Shown here: positions 1-8,298 of the stretch, piece by piece
Position numbering within the stretch: position 1 is the first letter of the stretch
How the letters are laid out: each line of letters begins with the position of its first letter
From: Nonomuraea sp. MG754425
Lineage (GTDB): Bacteria; Actinomycetota; Actinomycetes; Streptosporangiales; Streptosporangiaceae
Direction: 5' to 3'
Assembly: GCF_021699195.1 (NCBI RefSeq)
Contig: NZ_SSXE01000009.1
Location: forward strand, 28,824-92,823
Length of the DNA: 64,000 bases
Made by a program: the position numbers and the translations under genes
Notes under the pieces: generated by a model
The model's input: the letters and a program-made list of their open reading frames with translations, nothing else
What the model was told of the DNA's origin: nothing
Database searches by the model: none

Positions 1-98
1 GGGTGACCGTCTCCCGCCGGACCCGGCGTGAGGCGGTGACCTGACAGCCGCGCGAGGCCGGAAGACCGGCATCGCGCTCTCCGCGGAGGATTCCACCC

Positions 99-842
99 GT
101 GACGAACCTGATCCTGGTGACGGGCGGCACCGGCCGGCTCGGCCGCACGCTCGTGCCACAGCTTCTGTCGGACGGTCATGCCGTCCGCGTGCTGAGCCGC
201 AGGCCGCCGTCGGATGAGCAGACGTGGCACGGTGACCTGCTCACCGGTGAGGGCCTGGAGGAGGCGGTCGACGGCGTCGGGGTGATCGTCCACTGCGCGA
301 CCGGTAACGGCCGTGCGGACATCGCCGGCACGCGCAACCTCATCCAGACGGCGGTGCGAGCCGGGCGTCCGCATCTGATGTACGTGTCCATCGTCGGCGT
401 CGGCCGGGTGGACATGGCCTACTACCGGGCGAAGCTGGCCTGCGAGCAGCTCGTGGCACGCTCCGCCCTGCCATGGACGATCCAGCGGACGACCCAGTTC
501 CACGAGCTCATCGTCTGGATGTGCACGATCCAGCGCCGGCTGCCGGTGATCGTGATGCCCAGCGGGGTCAGCTTCCAGCCCGTCGACGCCGGCGAGGTGG
601 CCGCCCGGCTGGTGAGGCTGGCCGGCGCGCGACCGGCCGGGCGGGTGCCGGACATGGGCGGGCCCGAGGTGCGCCCCGCCGCCGACCTGGCCCGCGCCTA
701 CGCCCGCTCGCGCTCCAGCCGCCGGCCGGTGCTGTCGGTGCCGATGCCGGGGGCCGGCATCCGCGGCTACCGCGACGGGGGACATCTGACCCCTGAGCAC
801 GCCGACGGACGCATCACCTTCGAGCAGTTCCTCGCCGCATGA
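99..842 (+). CDS. NmrA-like SDR-family NAD(P)-binding protein
   Basis: A 247-residue protein with an N-terminal Rossmann dinucleotide-binding motif (TGGTGRLG, residues 8-15). The atypical short-chain dehydrogenase/NmrA layout follows, with a YYRAKLACEQL segment near residue 110 where these proteins carry their active-site or cofactor Tyr/Lys. Such proteins are cytosolic NAD(P)-dependent reductases, epimerases or redox sensors; the substrate cannot be read from the sequence. The GTG start at 99 is supported by GGAGGA about 8 bases upstream. The stop overlaps the ATG of the membrane protein gene by four bases (ATGA), so the two are translationally coupled, and a P450 gene follows, suggesting a small oxidative operon. 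The family call is firm and the function is open. Confidence 0.85.
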   Translation: MTNLILVTGGTGRLGRTLVPQLLSDGHAVRVLSRRPPSDEQTWHGDLLTGEGLEEAVDGVGVIVHCATGNGRADIAGTRNLIQTAVRAGRPHLMYVSIVGVGRVDMAYYRAKLACEQLVARSALPWTIQRTTQFHELIVWMCTIQRRLPVIVMPSGVSFQPVDAGEVAARLVRLAGARPAGRVPDMGGPEVRPAADLARAYARSRSSRRPVLSVPMPGAGIRGYRDGGHLTPEHADGRITFEQFLAA

Positions 843-1237
843 GCGCCCGCACCTGGCTGCGCGCGGGCCTGGCCTTCCTCGCCGTCACGCAGTTCGCCGT
901 GGGAGGTTGGGCGCTGTTGTTCCCGCGCTCGTTCTTCGACATCCCCTGGGTGGGCATGCGCATGCCGTACAACGCGCATCTGATGATGGACTACGGCGCG
1001 ATGAGCCTGGCCACGTCGGTGGTGCTGGGCGTGGCCGTTCTCGTCGTACGGCGGAGCATGGCCCGTACGGCGCTCGCCATGTACCTGGTGTTCGCCGCGC
1101 CGCACCTGGTGATCCACATCCAGATGCTGCACCATCTCACGCCCGCTGAACGCGTGCCGTTGCTGGCCGCACTCACCGTGGCCGTCGTGATCCCGCTGGC
1201 ACTGCTTCCGCTCACCAGCCGGCTGGAAAAGGCGTAA
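839..1237 (+). CDS. Small four-helix membrane protein of unknown function
   Basis: A 132-residue protein with about four predicted membrane helices (near residues 7-27, 45-70, 77-97 and 105-125) and short loops. No catalytic motif was recognised. Its ATG lies inside the stop of the SDR gene (ATGA overlap), so it is co-translated with it, and the P450 gene begins 34 bases downstream. The charged linkers RRSM and the C-terminal RLEKA suggest a simple integral membrane protein, possibly a DoxX/DUF4345-like accessory factor, but that assignment is a guess from size and topology. I do not recognise its function. Confidence 0.75.
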   Translation: MSARTWLRAGLAFLAVTQFAVGGWALLFPRSFFDIPWVGMRMPYNAHLMMDYGAMSLATSVVLGVAVLVVRRSMARTALAMYLVFAAPHLVIHIQMLHHLTPAERVPLLAALTVAVVIPLALLPLTSRLEKA

Positions 1238-1270
1238 TTCCTCCACCTGCCAGAGAAAGGCGTCTTCGTC

Positions 1271-2455
1271 ATGCCGGAGAACGTGCCGTTGCCGATCCGC
1301 AGGGACGCGGCCTGCCCCTTCAGCCCCGACCCGGAGACGGCCCGGCGGCGTGCAACCGATCCCGTCTCGACCTCCCAGTCGCTCCTGCCGACCGGCGACC
1401 TCATCGACGTCCGGCTGGTCACCGGGTACAGCGCCGCCCGCGAAGCGCTCGCCTGCCCGCACCTGAGCAGCCGCCCGGACGCCAAGCTGAGAAAGTTGAT
1501 CGGCGAGCAGGCCGGCTTCCTGGTGGCCATGGACCCGCCCGGCCACACCCGCGTCAGACGGCTGTTGACCGGCGAGTTCACCGTCCGGCGGATCAACGCC
1601 TTCCGCCCCCGCTTCGTCGAGCTCGTCGACGAAGCTCTGGACCGGATGGAACAGGCCAGGGGGCCGGTGGACCTGATGACCGCCTTCGCGTTGCCGCTGC
1701 CGTCACTGGTGATCTGCGAGCTGCTCGGCGTCCCGTATGAGGACCGCGCGGACTTCCAACGGCACAGCAACACCATGCTCGACCTCAGCCTCACCATGGA
1801 GGAGCAGTTCGCCAACGCCATGGAGATGTACACCTACATGGGCGATCTGGTGGCCGCCCAGCGCGAGAATCCCGGCGCGGACATCCTCGGCATGCTGGTC
1901 CGGGAGCACGGCGACGAACTCGGCGATGACGACCTGATCGGCATCGGCAATCTCCTGCTGATCGCCGGGCACGAGACCACAGCCAACATGCTCGGCCTCG
2001 GCACCCTGCTCCTGCTGCGTCACCCCGACCAGCTTGCGCTGGTGCGGGACGAGCCCGAGGTGGTCAACGGCGCGATCGAGGAGATGCTGCGCTACCTGTC
2101 GATCGTCAACAACGGCGCCATCCGCACCGCGACCGAGGAGTTCACCCTCGCCGGCCAGGTGATCCACGAGGGCGAACGGGTGGCGGTCTCCCTGCCCTCG
2201 GCCAACCGTGACCCGGCGCTGATGGCCGCGCCCGACACCTTCGACGTCACCCGCCGCCCCAGCGCTCACGTCGCCTTCGGGCACGGCATCCACCAATGCC
2301 TCGGCCAGCAACTGGCCCGCATGGAGCTCCGTCTCGCCCTGCCCGCCCTCCTGCGCCGATTTCCCACGCTACGGCTCGCCGTGCCACATGAGGAGCTGCG
2401 CTACCGCGAGCCGGCACCCGTCAACGGCGTGCTCTCCCTCCCGGTGACCTGGTGA
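1271..2455 (+). CDS. Cytochrome P450 monooxygenase
   Basis: A soluble bacterial class I P450 of 394 residues, normal length for actinomycete CYP105/CYP107-type enzymes. The I-helix oxygen-binding motif AGHETT is at 232-237. The K-helix ExxR is E271-R274, and the haem loop FGHGIHQCLG is at 336-345 with Cys343 as axial ligand. It should carry out NADPH-dependent hydroxylation of a small organic substrate using a separate ferredoxin and reductase, neither of which is next to it. The ATG at 1271 is preceded by AGAAAGG. It ends the short + operon with the SDR and the membrane protein. The substrate is unknown; secondary metabolism or xenobiotic oxidation are both possible. Confidence 0.95.
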   Translation: MPENVPLPIRRDAACPFSPDPETARRRATDPVSTSQSLLPTGDLIDVRLVTGYSAAREALACPHLSSRPDAKLRKLIGEQAGFLVAMDPPGHTRVRRLLTGEFTVRRINAFRPRFVELVDEALDRMEQARGPVDLMTAFALPLPSLVICELLGVPYEDRADFQRHSNTMLDLSLTMEEQFANAMEMYTYMGDLVAAQRENPGADILGMLVREHGDELGDDDLIGIGNLLLIAGHETTANMLGLGTLLLLRHPDQLALVRDEPEVVNGAIEEMLRYLSIVNNGAIRTATEEFTLAGQVIHEGERVAVSLPSANRDPALMAAPDTFDVTRRPSAHVAFGHGIHQCLGQQLARMELRLALPALLRRFPTLRLAVPHEELRYREPAPVNGVLSLPVTW

Positions 2456-2621
2456 TCACCATGGACAGCAGCATCGACGGAGCAGCATCCCCGAACGAGC
2501 GCCCCTCCGGAGCCGCGGCCGCTTTGGAAGGTGCCGAGTCCGGTAGGGCCGGGCCGCGGCGAAGGCGGTGCAGGCGCCGGCCGCACCAGCCGCCGTCTGC
2601 GCCGTGGCGGGGGTTGGTCGG
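2456..2621. other. Convergent intergenic region
   Basis: 166 bases between the convergent P450 and response regulator genes. It is very GC-rich and contains complementary GCCGCGGC-type arms near 2515 and 2555 that could act as a bidirectional terminator. No gene is supported. Confidence 0.4.
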
Positions 2622-3242
2622 TTAGCTGAGCAAGCCGCGTCGGTACCCCTCGCCGACGGCGGCGGCGCGGTCGCGGACGCCGAGTTTGTCGTAGATGTGC
2701 AGCAGGTGGGTCTTGATGCTGGCCTCGCTGATGAAGAGTTTGGCGGCCGCCTGGCGATTGGAGGCGCCGTCGGCGACGAGGGCGAGGACCTGCAGTTCGC
2801 GGTCGGTGAGGGCGGCCTTGACCGGTCGGCGTACCTGGCCCATCAGGCGGCCGGCGACCGAGGGGGACAGGACCGGCTCGCCCGCGGCGGCGGCGCGGAC
2901 GGCGCGCAGGAGTTCCTCGGTGGGGGCGTCTTTGAGGAGGTAGCCGGTGGCGCCGGCTTCGATGGCGGGCAGGACGTCGGAGTCGCCGTCGAAGGTGGTC
3001 AGGACGAGGACCTTGATGTGCGGGTGGGACCGGCGCAGGGCGGTGATGGCGGTGACGCCGTCCATCTCGGGCATGCGCAGGTCCATGAGGACGATGTCGA
3101 CGTCGAGGGCGGCGGCGCGGTCGATGCCTTCGCGGCCGTTGGCGGCTTCTCCGGCGACGTCGATGTCGGGTTCGGTCTCGAAGGCGGCGCGCAGGCCGTC
3201 ACGGACGATGGGGTGGTCGTCGACGAGGAGGAGGCGGATCAC
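2622..3242 (-). CDS. NarL/FixJ-family response regulator
   Basis: A 206-residue two-component response regulator. The receiver domain begins VIRLLLVDDHP, with acidic residues D8-D9, phospho-acceptor Asp54 in VLMDLRMP and the conserved Lys in YLLKDAP near residue 105. A LuxR-type helix-turn-helix follows (LTDRELQVLALVADGASNRQ, about 143-162). The GTG start at 3242 overlaps the TGA of the histidine kinase (GTGA), so the two are coupled and form one signalling unit. Because the ABC exporter genes lie upstream on the same strand, the pair probably controls or senses the state of that exporter, as in antibiotic or peptide detoxification modules. That role is inferred from context. Confidence 0.92.
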   Translation of the reverse strand: MIRLLLVDDHPIVRDGLRAAFETEPDIDVAGEAANGREGIDRAAALDVDIVLMDLRMPEMDGVTAITALRRSHPHIKVLVLTTFDGDSDVLPAIEAGATGYLLKDAPTEELLRAVRAAAAGEPVLSPSVAGRLMGQVRRPVKAALTDRELQVLALVADGASNRQAAAKLFISEASIKTHLLHIYDKLGVRDRAAAVGEGYRRGLLS

Positions 3243-4447
3243 CGGGGGTTTCCTTGGAGCGCGGGGACGGTGGCGCTGACGGCGGTGCCCTCGCCGGGCG
3301 TGCTCTCGATCTCGAGGGAGCCGCCGACGCCGCGTAGGCGTTGTCTCATGCTGCTGAGGCCGAATCCTTTGCTGTCGGGGTTGTGGATGCCGGTGCCGTT
3401 GTCGCGGATGTCGAGCAGGACGACGGTGCCGGTGTAGGAGAGGGTGAGGCCGGCGCGGGTGGCGTGGGCGTGTTTGGCGACGTTGTTGAGGGCTTCCTGG
3501 GCGACGCGGAAGAGGGTGACGTCGATGACGGGGCTGAGGGGGACGCGGTCGCCGGTCACTTCGACGTGGAGGTCGACGCCGGTGCTCTGGCTCCAGTTGC
3601 GGGCCAGGGTGGTCATGGCTTCGGGGAGGTGAGCGTCTTCGAGCTGGTGGGGCTGGAGAGCGGAGACGGAGCGGCGGGCTTCGGTGAGGCTGTCCTGGGC
3701 GAGGTTGAGCGCGAGTGTGACGTGGGTGCCGGAGTCCTCGACGCGTTGGGCGGCGCGGAGCTGGGTGATGATGCCGGTGAGACCTTGGGCGAGGGTGTCG
3801 TGGATCTCGCGGGCCATGCGCTGGCGTTCGTCGAGGATGCCGGCCTGGTGGGCTTGGGTGAGGAGCTGGGCGTGGAGGTCGGCGTTCTCCGCCATGGCGG
3901 TCTGGAGGTCGTTGACTGCTTTGCGGTATTTGCGCTGCCGGTCCTCGATCTTGATGCCGGCGATGGAGCCGCCGCCGATGGCAACGGTCTGCACGGCGAT
4001 GATCGCCAGGTAGAAGACGATGAGCTGGGCGGTGGCCTGGGCCCAGTCGAGCGTCGAGCCGTACAGGACGAAGGAGGTGGCGGCGACGGCGGCGAAGGTC
4101 CACTTGGAGGGAGCGAAGTTGGCGGCGAGGAAGTAGCCGGAGATGCAGTAGATGAGATAGATGGGGTCGTGGAAGGAGAGCAGCGCGGCGCTGGCCAGGA
4201 CGCCGGCGAAGTGAACGGTGACGACGACCCGGCGTCCGCGCAGGGCCTTGGGCAGGAGGGTGTGGGCGCCGAGATTCCAGGTGAGGGCCAGGGCGGTGAG
4301 CGCGAGAGTACGGAGGATCCCGCCTTCGGGCTGGTTGGGTGAGGCCAGGCTGATGACCAGGGAAGCGGCGAGGGTGATGTAGGGGATGATCTCGACGACG
4401 CGGTCGAAGCGCTGCTCCCAGGCCGAAGGCGGGAAGGGGTCGTTCAT
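3239..4447 (-). CDS. Membrane sensor histidine kinase (HisKA_3 type)
   Basis: A 402-residue kinase. The first 160 residues hold about five or six hydrophobic helices, with no large extracellular domain. A coiled linker (170-205) leads to the HisKA_3 dimerisation box DERQRMAREIHDTLAQG with phospho-acceptor His216, then an HATPase_c domain with EALNNVAKHAHAT (N box) and the DNGTGI G1 box. The architecture is that of intramembrane-sensing NarX/DesK/LiaS-like kinases, which detect membrane perturbation. Its stop overlaps the start of the cognate regulator. It begins 36 bases downstream of the ABC permease stop and is probably in the same transcript. The ligand is unknown. Confidence 0.92.
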   Translation of the reverse strand: MNDPFPPSAWEQRFDRVVEIIPYITLAASLVISLASPNQPEGGILRTLALTALALTWNLGAHTLLPKALRGRRVVVTVHFAGVLASAALLSFHDPIYLIYCISGYFLAANFAPSKWTFAAVAATSFVLYGSTLDWAQATAQLIVFYLAIIAVQTVAIGGGSIAGIKIEDRQRKYRKAVNDLQTAMAENADLHAQLLTQAHQAGILDERQRMAREIHDTLAQGLTGIITQLRAAQRVEDSGTHVTLALNLAQDSLTEARRSVSALQPHQLEDAHLPEAMTTLARNWSQSTGVDLHVEVTGDRVPLSPVIDVTLFRVAQEALNNVAKHAHATRAGLTLSYTGTVVLLDIRDNGTGIHNPDSKGFGLSSMRQRLRGVGGSLEIESTPGEGTAVSATVPALQGNPR

Positions 4448-4483
4448 CCGGAGCGTGCTCCTCTCCGCGGCTATGGATGGCTT

Positions 4484-6304
4484 TCACCTGGTTTCGGCAG
4501 ATGAGGGCGAGTTTAGGCGCATGGGGAGCAGGATGGCGTAGCCGTACATGAGCAACCCCAGGGCGATCATGAAGATGACGGTGGGCCATTGCCAGACCGG
4601 CGGGAGATGAAGGGCGAGGAACCAGCCGCGGTCATCGATGCCGATGATCTTCATGACCATGGGCACGACTCCCTGGGGGAACAGCGGAAGCCAGGCGATG
4701 AGGTAGCTGATCGTGACGCCGATGCGGTGCGGGATGGGCAGGTCCGCGGTGGTGGGTTTGTCGGGTTGGGGCGCCGGGCCGTGCTTCATGAGGTTGAGCA
4801 GATCGATCCCGTGGTTCTCGAGTCTGCGGTAGGCGATCCTGCCGAATCCCCAGGCGCACAGGGCGCCGGTCAGCACACCGGTGGCGATGCCGGCCCAGGG
4901 GTGGAGGAGGATGGCGCCGGCCGCGGGCAGGGCGGTGGCGGGGACCGCGAGGAGCACGAGCCAGGCGAGGCTGGTTTCGGCGCTTTCGTCGGCCCCGGTG
5001 CTGAGCGGGTTGCCGCCGCGCTTGTGCGGGTCGGTGCCGGGGACGAGCGAGGTGACGGCGAGCAGGACGATGATCCCGGCGCCGCCGCCGAGGAGGGCGG
5101 GGAGCAGGCCGAGCACCCACGGCCAGGCCCACGTCTGGCCGCTGACGAGGGTGCCGATCAGGGAGAGGATGACGGCGGCCGGGCCGACGACGAGGAGCCA
5201 GGCCCGCTGGCGGCCACGTACGTCGGCGCGCTCCGCGCCGGGGATCATGAGGGTGAGCCAGAGGGCGGTCCCGTCGGCGCCGTAGAGGTTGGCCGAGGAC
5301 GCGGCGGCCATCACGATCGCGATGAGTCCCGTGAAGGGGACCATGACCCAGATGTCGAGGGCGAGGAGCAGGAGGGGGGTGACGATGGCGTAGGAGAAGG
5401 CGGTGGCGAGGAGCTGGATGCGGACGAGGTCACGCCACCAGGCGCGCAGTTCCCTGGCGGCGGCGATGCGGGCGCCGCCGGCGCCGGGGAAGGGACGGGG
5501 CGTGCCCCGGCGGGGTGGCACACCCCCGCGCGCGGCCGAGACGACGCGCCGCGCCAGCAGGCCGGCCCAGGCGGCCAGGAGGAGGACGATCACGCCGGCG
5601 TTGGCGGCGAGGATGGCCAGGGCGAGAGGCCAGGAGGCTTCGATGGCGGCCACGCCCCATCCGGAGGGCAGGACGCGGACGAGGATCTCGGACCAGGCGG
5701 CGGTGTCGGTGGCGCCCATCGCTGCGACGGGTGCCCAGCCGTTGCTGCACAGGGCGATGGCGGTGCCGGTCACGATGCCGACGGCGGCTGCGGTGGCGCG
5801 CGATCTGACGAACAGCCCGATGAGCGCCACGATGACGCGGGAGATCATCACCATGGTGACGAGCGTGGTGAGGGCTGCTGCCAGGCCGATGAGCACGCCG
5901 GCCGGGCCGAAGCGCCAGCCGTACACGGGCAGGGACAGCAGGGCGAGGAGATTGACCGCGGGTGCGGGGCCCGCGAAAGCTCCGGCGAGCAGTGCCGGCG
6001 CGATCCGGCCTGGCCTGGCCGGGAGCATGGAGAAGTACTCGGGGCGCAGGGCCTCGTTGCCGCCCCCGATGAAGATGGGGCCGAAGATCCAGCCGGACAG
6101 CCACACGGCCAGGGTGATCGGCAGGTAGGCGGGCCACAGGACGGCGACGGCGATCGTGCCGAAGGCCAGGATCAGCCCGAGCGAGACACCGGTGTAGAGG
6201 TTGGTGGCCTGGTCGCCGCGCAGGGAGTTGCGCATGACGGCCAGCCGCATGCGGATCATGTGCTGTGCCAGGGCGGTCGGGCCGGGAGTCAGGAGGTGAG
6301 CCAT
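4484..6304 (-). CDS. ABC exporter permease, multi-spanning
   Basis: A 606-residue, very hydrophobic protein with roughly twelve membrane segments spread over its whole length and an N-terminal cytoplasmic stretch (TALAQHMIRMRLAVMRNSLR) typical of ABC-2-like exporters. It is about twice the size of a six-helix ABC-2 permease and so looks like a fused dimer. The ATG at 6304 lies upstream of the ATPase stop (16-base overlap), so it is coupled to the ATPase gene. Likely role: export of a peptide, lipid or antibiotic across the cytoplasmic membrane with the adjoining ATPase. Gene order ATPase-permease-kinase-regulator suggests a resistance or stress module. Confidence 0.85.
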   Translation of the reverse strand: MAHLLTPGPTALAQHMIRMRLAVMRNSLRGDQATNLYTGVSLGLILAFGTIAVAVLWPAYLPITLAVWLSGWIFGPIFIGGGNEALRPEYFSMLPARPGRIAPALLAGAFAGPAPAVNLLALLSLPVYGWRFGPAGVLIGLAAALTTLVTMVMISRVIVALIGLFVRSRATAAAVGIVTGTAIALCSNGWAPVAAMGATDTAAWSEILVRVLPSGWGVAAIEASWPLALAILAANAGVIVLLLAAWAGLLARRVVSAARGGVPPRRGTPRPFPGAGGARIAAARELRAWWRDLVRIQLLATAFSYAIVTPLLLLALDIWVMVPFTGLIAIVMAAASSANLYGADGTALWLTLMIPGAERADVRGRQRAWLLVVGPAAVILSLIGTLVSGQTWAWPWVLGLLPALLGGGAGIIVLLAVTSLVPGTDPHKRGGNPLSTGADESAETSLAWLVLLAVPATALPAAGAILLHPWAGIATGVLTGALCAWGFGRIAYRRLENHGIDLLNLMKHGPAPQPDKPTTADLPIPHRIGVTISYLIAWLPLFPQGVVPMVMKIIGIDDRGWFLALHLPPVWQWPTVIFMIALGLLMYGYAILLPMRLNSPSSAETR

Positions 6305-7056
6305 GCCAGCCCCTCCGTTCCGCCGGTGCGGGCGCCGACGAGGCCGACGAAGGCGTCCTCCAGCGTTCCGGCGCCGCGTACGTCGGCCAGCGGCCCGGCG
6401 GCTACCACGCGGCCGTCCGAGATGACGCCCACGTGGTCGCAGAGCTGCTCGACGAGGGCCATGACGTGACTGGAGATGATCACGGAGCCGCCGTTGGCCG
6501 CGAACCTGCGCAGGATGGTCTTGATCGTGGCCGCGGAGACGGGGTCGACGGCCTCGAAGGGCTCGTCCAGGACGAGCAGGCGGGGCGCGTGCAGGAGGGC
6601 GACGGCCAGGCCGATCTTCTTGCGCATGCCGGTGGAGTACTCGATGACCAGGGTCCGTTCCGCGGAGTCGAGTTCGAGGACCTGGAGGAGTTCGTCGGTG
6701 CGCTCGGCGACGACGGCGGGCGGCATGCCGCGCAGCAGGCCGAGGTAGGTGAGGACCTCGCGGCCGGTGAGCCGTTCCGGCATGGCGTTGCCGTCGGGCA
6801 GCACGCCGATCAGTCCTTTGGCCCGGACGGTGTCACGCCAGACGTCGACGCCGAAGATCTCGGCGCTGCCGGCGTCGGGGCGGAGCAGGCCGACGGCCAT
6901 GGCCAGGGTGGTGGTCTTGCCTGCGCCGTTGGGGCCGACCAGGCCGTAGAAGGATCCGGCGGGGACGGTGAGGTGGATGTCGTCGACGGCCTTGTGGTCG
7001 CCGAAGGCTTTGCGGAGTCCGATGGTGCGCAGGGCGGGCTCCCGGTGTGTTGGCAT
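6289..7056 (-). CDS. ABC transporter ATP-binding protein
   Basis: A 255-residue ABC ATPase. Walker A is GPNGAGKTT (41-49). The signature region is STGMRKKIG and Walker B is LLVLDEP followed by FEAVDP (D-loop). The switch His lies in IISSHVM. The closest style is the CcmA/drug-export subfamily. I chose the ATG at 7056 because the protein MPTHREPALRTIGLRK then begins right at the first ABC strand. A longer reading from 7131 (TTG) would run through the palindromic site at 7125-7146. It powers the permease encoded immediately downstream. Regulation probably acts through the palindrome in its promoter region. Confidence 0.92.
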   Translation of the reverse strand: MPTHREPALRTIGLRKAFGDHKAVDDIHLTVPAGSFYGLVGPNGAGKTTTLAMAVGLLRPDAGSAEIFGVDVWRDTVRAKGLIGVLPDGNAMPERLTGREVLTYLGLLRGMPPAVVAERTDELLQVLELDSAERTLVIEYSTGMRKKIGLAVALLHAPRLLVLDEPFEAVDPVSAATIKTILRRFAANGGSVIISSHVMALVEQLCDHVGVISDGRVVAAGPLADVRGAGTLEDAFVGLVGARTGGTEGLAWLTS

Positions 7057-7124
7057 GCCTTGAGAATCGCGCGGGGGCAGGGGGTGGTGGATCGTCCGGC
7101 CGGAGAGCGGGATGGTGGATTCCG

Positions 7125-7146
7125 GCATCAACCGATCGGTTGATGC
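7125..7146. promoter_or_regulatory. 22-bp perfect palindrome, probable operator
   Basis: The half site GCATCAACCGA (7125-7135) is followed directly by its exact reverse complement (7136-7146). It lies 69 bases upstream of the ABC ATPase start. The AACCGATCGGTT core resembles TetR-family operators. No TetR gene is adjacent, so the binding protein is unknown. Confidence 0.6.
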
Positions 7147-7351
7147 GGGGAGAGCGGCTGGTCCGTGGTGCGGGTCTCAGCGCCGCGGTCCGCGGCACCT
7201 GGTCGGAGAGGGCGAGCCGGCTTGTTTCCTGATCCCCCGCGAGAGCTACCGCGGATGTCCGTCTCAGGGGGATGGCACGCCTCGCCCTGATCCCTAGTCT
7301 CCTTCTGACCGCACAGAACGCTGCGGAAACTTGATCGAGAGGATCGCGATC
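7147..7351. other. Divergent intergenic region
   Basis: 205 bases between the operator-like palindrome of the ABC operon and the CPBP protease gene. It must hold the protease promoter and part of the ABC promoter. A GATCCCC...GGGGAT inverted pair spans roughly 7230-7273. No gene is supported. Confidence 0.4.
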
Positions 7352-8242
7352 GTGGCGTCTACGGAGCACCCGAGCAGCACTCTTCCGCAAGCCGGCCTCT
7401 CCACGGGTCGACGCCGGTTGCGCAGATTCCGGTTCCCCGTCCTGCTGGTCGCGTTGTTCGGTGTGATGGTGGTGACCGCGGGGATCAACCAGTTCGTCGC
7501 GCCCGCACCGATCCTCGCCCTGCCGGTGGGGATAGGTCTGGCCGTCGCGGGTCTGACCTGCTATCACTGGCTTTGCCGGACCGTCGAACTCCGTCCGAGC
7601 ATCTCCGAACTCGACAGGACAGGTAGACGGTCCCAGTTGCGGCGCGGGACGCTGCTCGGCGCCGGCCTGTTCACCGTGGTGATGGTGCTGATCGCGGTCT
7701 TCGGCGGCTGGCAGAGCCTGTCCTTCGGCTCCTTCGGCGGCTTCCTCGGCACCGCGGGCATGATGGCGAGCGTCGCCGTGGCCGAAGAACTCCTCTTTCG
7801 CGGGGTCGTGTTCCGCATCATGGAGGAACACGTCGGCACCGTGATCGCCTTGGCCGTATCCACGCTGCTGTTCGGGGCGACACACCTGGTCAACGCCAAC
7901 GCCACGCTGTGGGGCGCGCTCGCGATCGCCTTGACGGGCGGAGCCATGACAACCGCCGCCTACGTCGTCACCCGCTCGCTGTGGTTGCCGATCGGCCTGC
8001 ACTTCGCCTGGAACTTCACCCATACCGGGATCTTCGGTGTCATGCTCTCCGGATCGGACGCACCGGTCCACGGCCTGCTGAACGTCACGCTGTCCGGCCC
8101 GTCCGTACTGACCGGCGGCGCTTTCGGCCCTGAAGCCAGCCTGCTCACCCTGCTGGTCTGCCTGGCGCCCACGATCTTCCTGCTGCGGCGCGCCGCGCGC
8201 ACCGGTCAGATCCGCCCACGCCCCACCAGGACGTCCGCCTGA
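7352..8242 (+). CDS. CPBP-family intramembrane metalloprotease
   Basis: A roughly 296-residue polytopic membrane protein with about eight hydrophobic segments. It has the CPBP/Abi glutamic protease motif EELLFRG near residue 147. His-containing helices follow in the FGATHLVN region and the LHFAWN region, and these supply the remaining active-site residues. Members include Rce1-like prenyl-protein proteases and bacteriocin self-immunity or processing proteins. The GTG at 7352 has GAGAGG nine bases upstream; a TTG at 7331 would add seven residues and has no such site. It precedes a sensor kinase/regulator pair on the same strand and lies opposite the ABC exporter. The substrate is unknown. Confidence 0.88.
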   Translation: MASTEHPSSTLPQAGLSTGRRRLRRFRFPVLLVALFGVMVVTAGINQFVAPAPILALPVGIGLAVAGLTCYHWLCRTVELRPSISELDRTGRRSQLRRGTLLGAGLFTVVMVLIAVFGGWQSLSFGSFGGFLGTAGMMASVAVAEELLFRGVVFRIMEEHVGTVIALAVSTLLFGATHLVNANATLWGALAIALTGGAMTTAAYVVTRSLWLPIGLHFAWNFTHTGIFGVMLSGSDAPVHGLLNVTLSGPSVLTGGAFGPEASLLTLLVCLAPTIFLLRRAARTGQIRPRPTRTSA

Positions 8243-8286
8243 CGGTTGCCACCGCGGCCTTCTGGTACGTGGGTCGTGGCCGTCGT

Positions 8287-8292
8287 TAGGCT
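8287..8292 (+). promoter_or_regulatory. -10 element of probable leaderless promoter
   Basis: TAGGCT fits the actinobacterial TANNNT -10 and ends six bases before the ATG of the histidine kinase at 8299. No purine-rich ribosome-binding site precedes that ATG, so transcription probably starts at the A of the start codon. Confidence 0.5.
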
Positions 8293-8298
8293 TGCCCG

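Noticed and set aside
1..44. Short open frame ending in TGA at 42-44 that could be the 3' end of an upstream gene
   Set aside because: Only 14 codons are visible and no family feature can be read, so it is not listed as a gene.
2622..4589. A single 655-residue - strand frame covering kinase and regulator regions
   Set aside because: Only its last third encodes the response regulator. The upstream part is the wrong frame of the kinase gene and is Arg/Pro/His-rich, as expected for a shadow frame.
2568..6469. Long + strand open frames opposite the kinase and ABC permease genes
   Set aside because: They are antisense frames in high-G+C DNA (Gly/Asp/Glu-rich, no domains). The - strand genes have clear motifs.
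7126..7131. TTG/ATG starts of a longer ABC ATPase
   Set aside because: They lie inside the 22-bp palindrome and would add 25 residues with no ABC similarity; ATG 7056 begins at the family's normal position.
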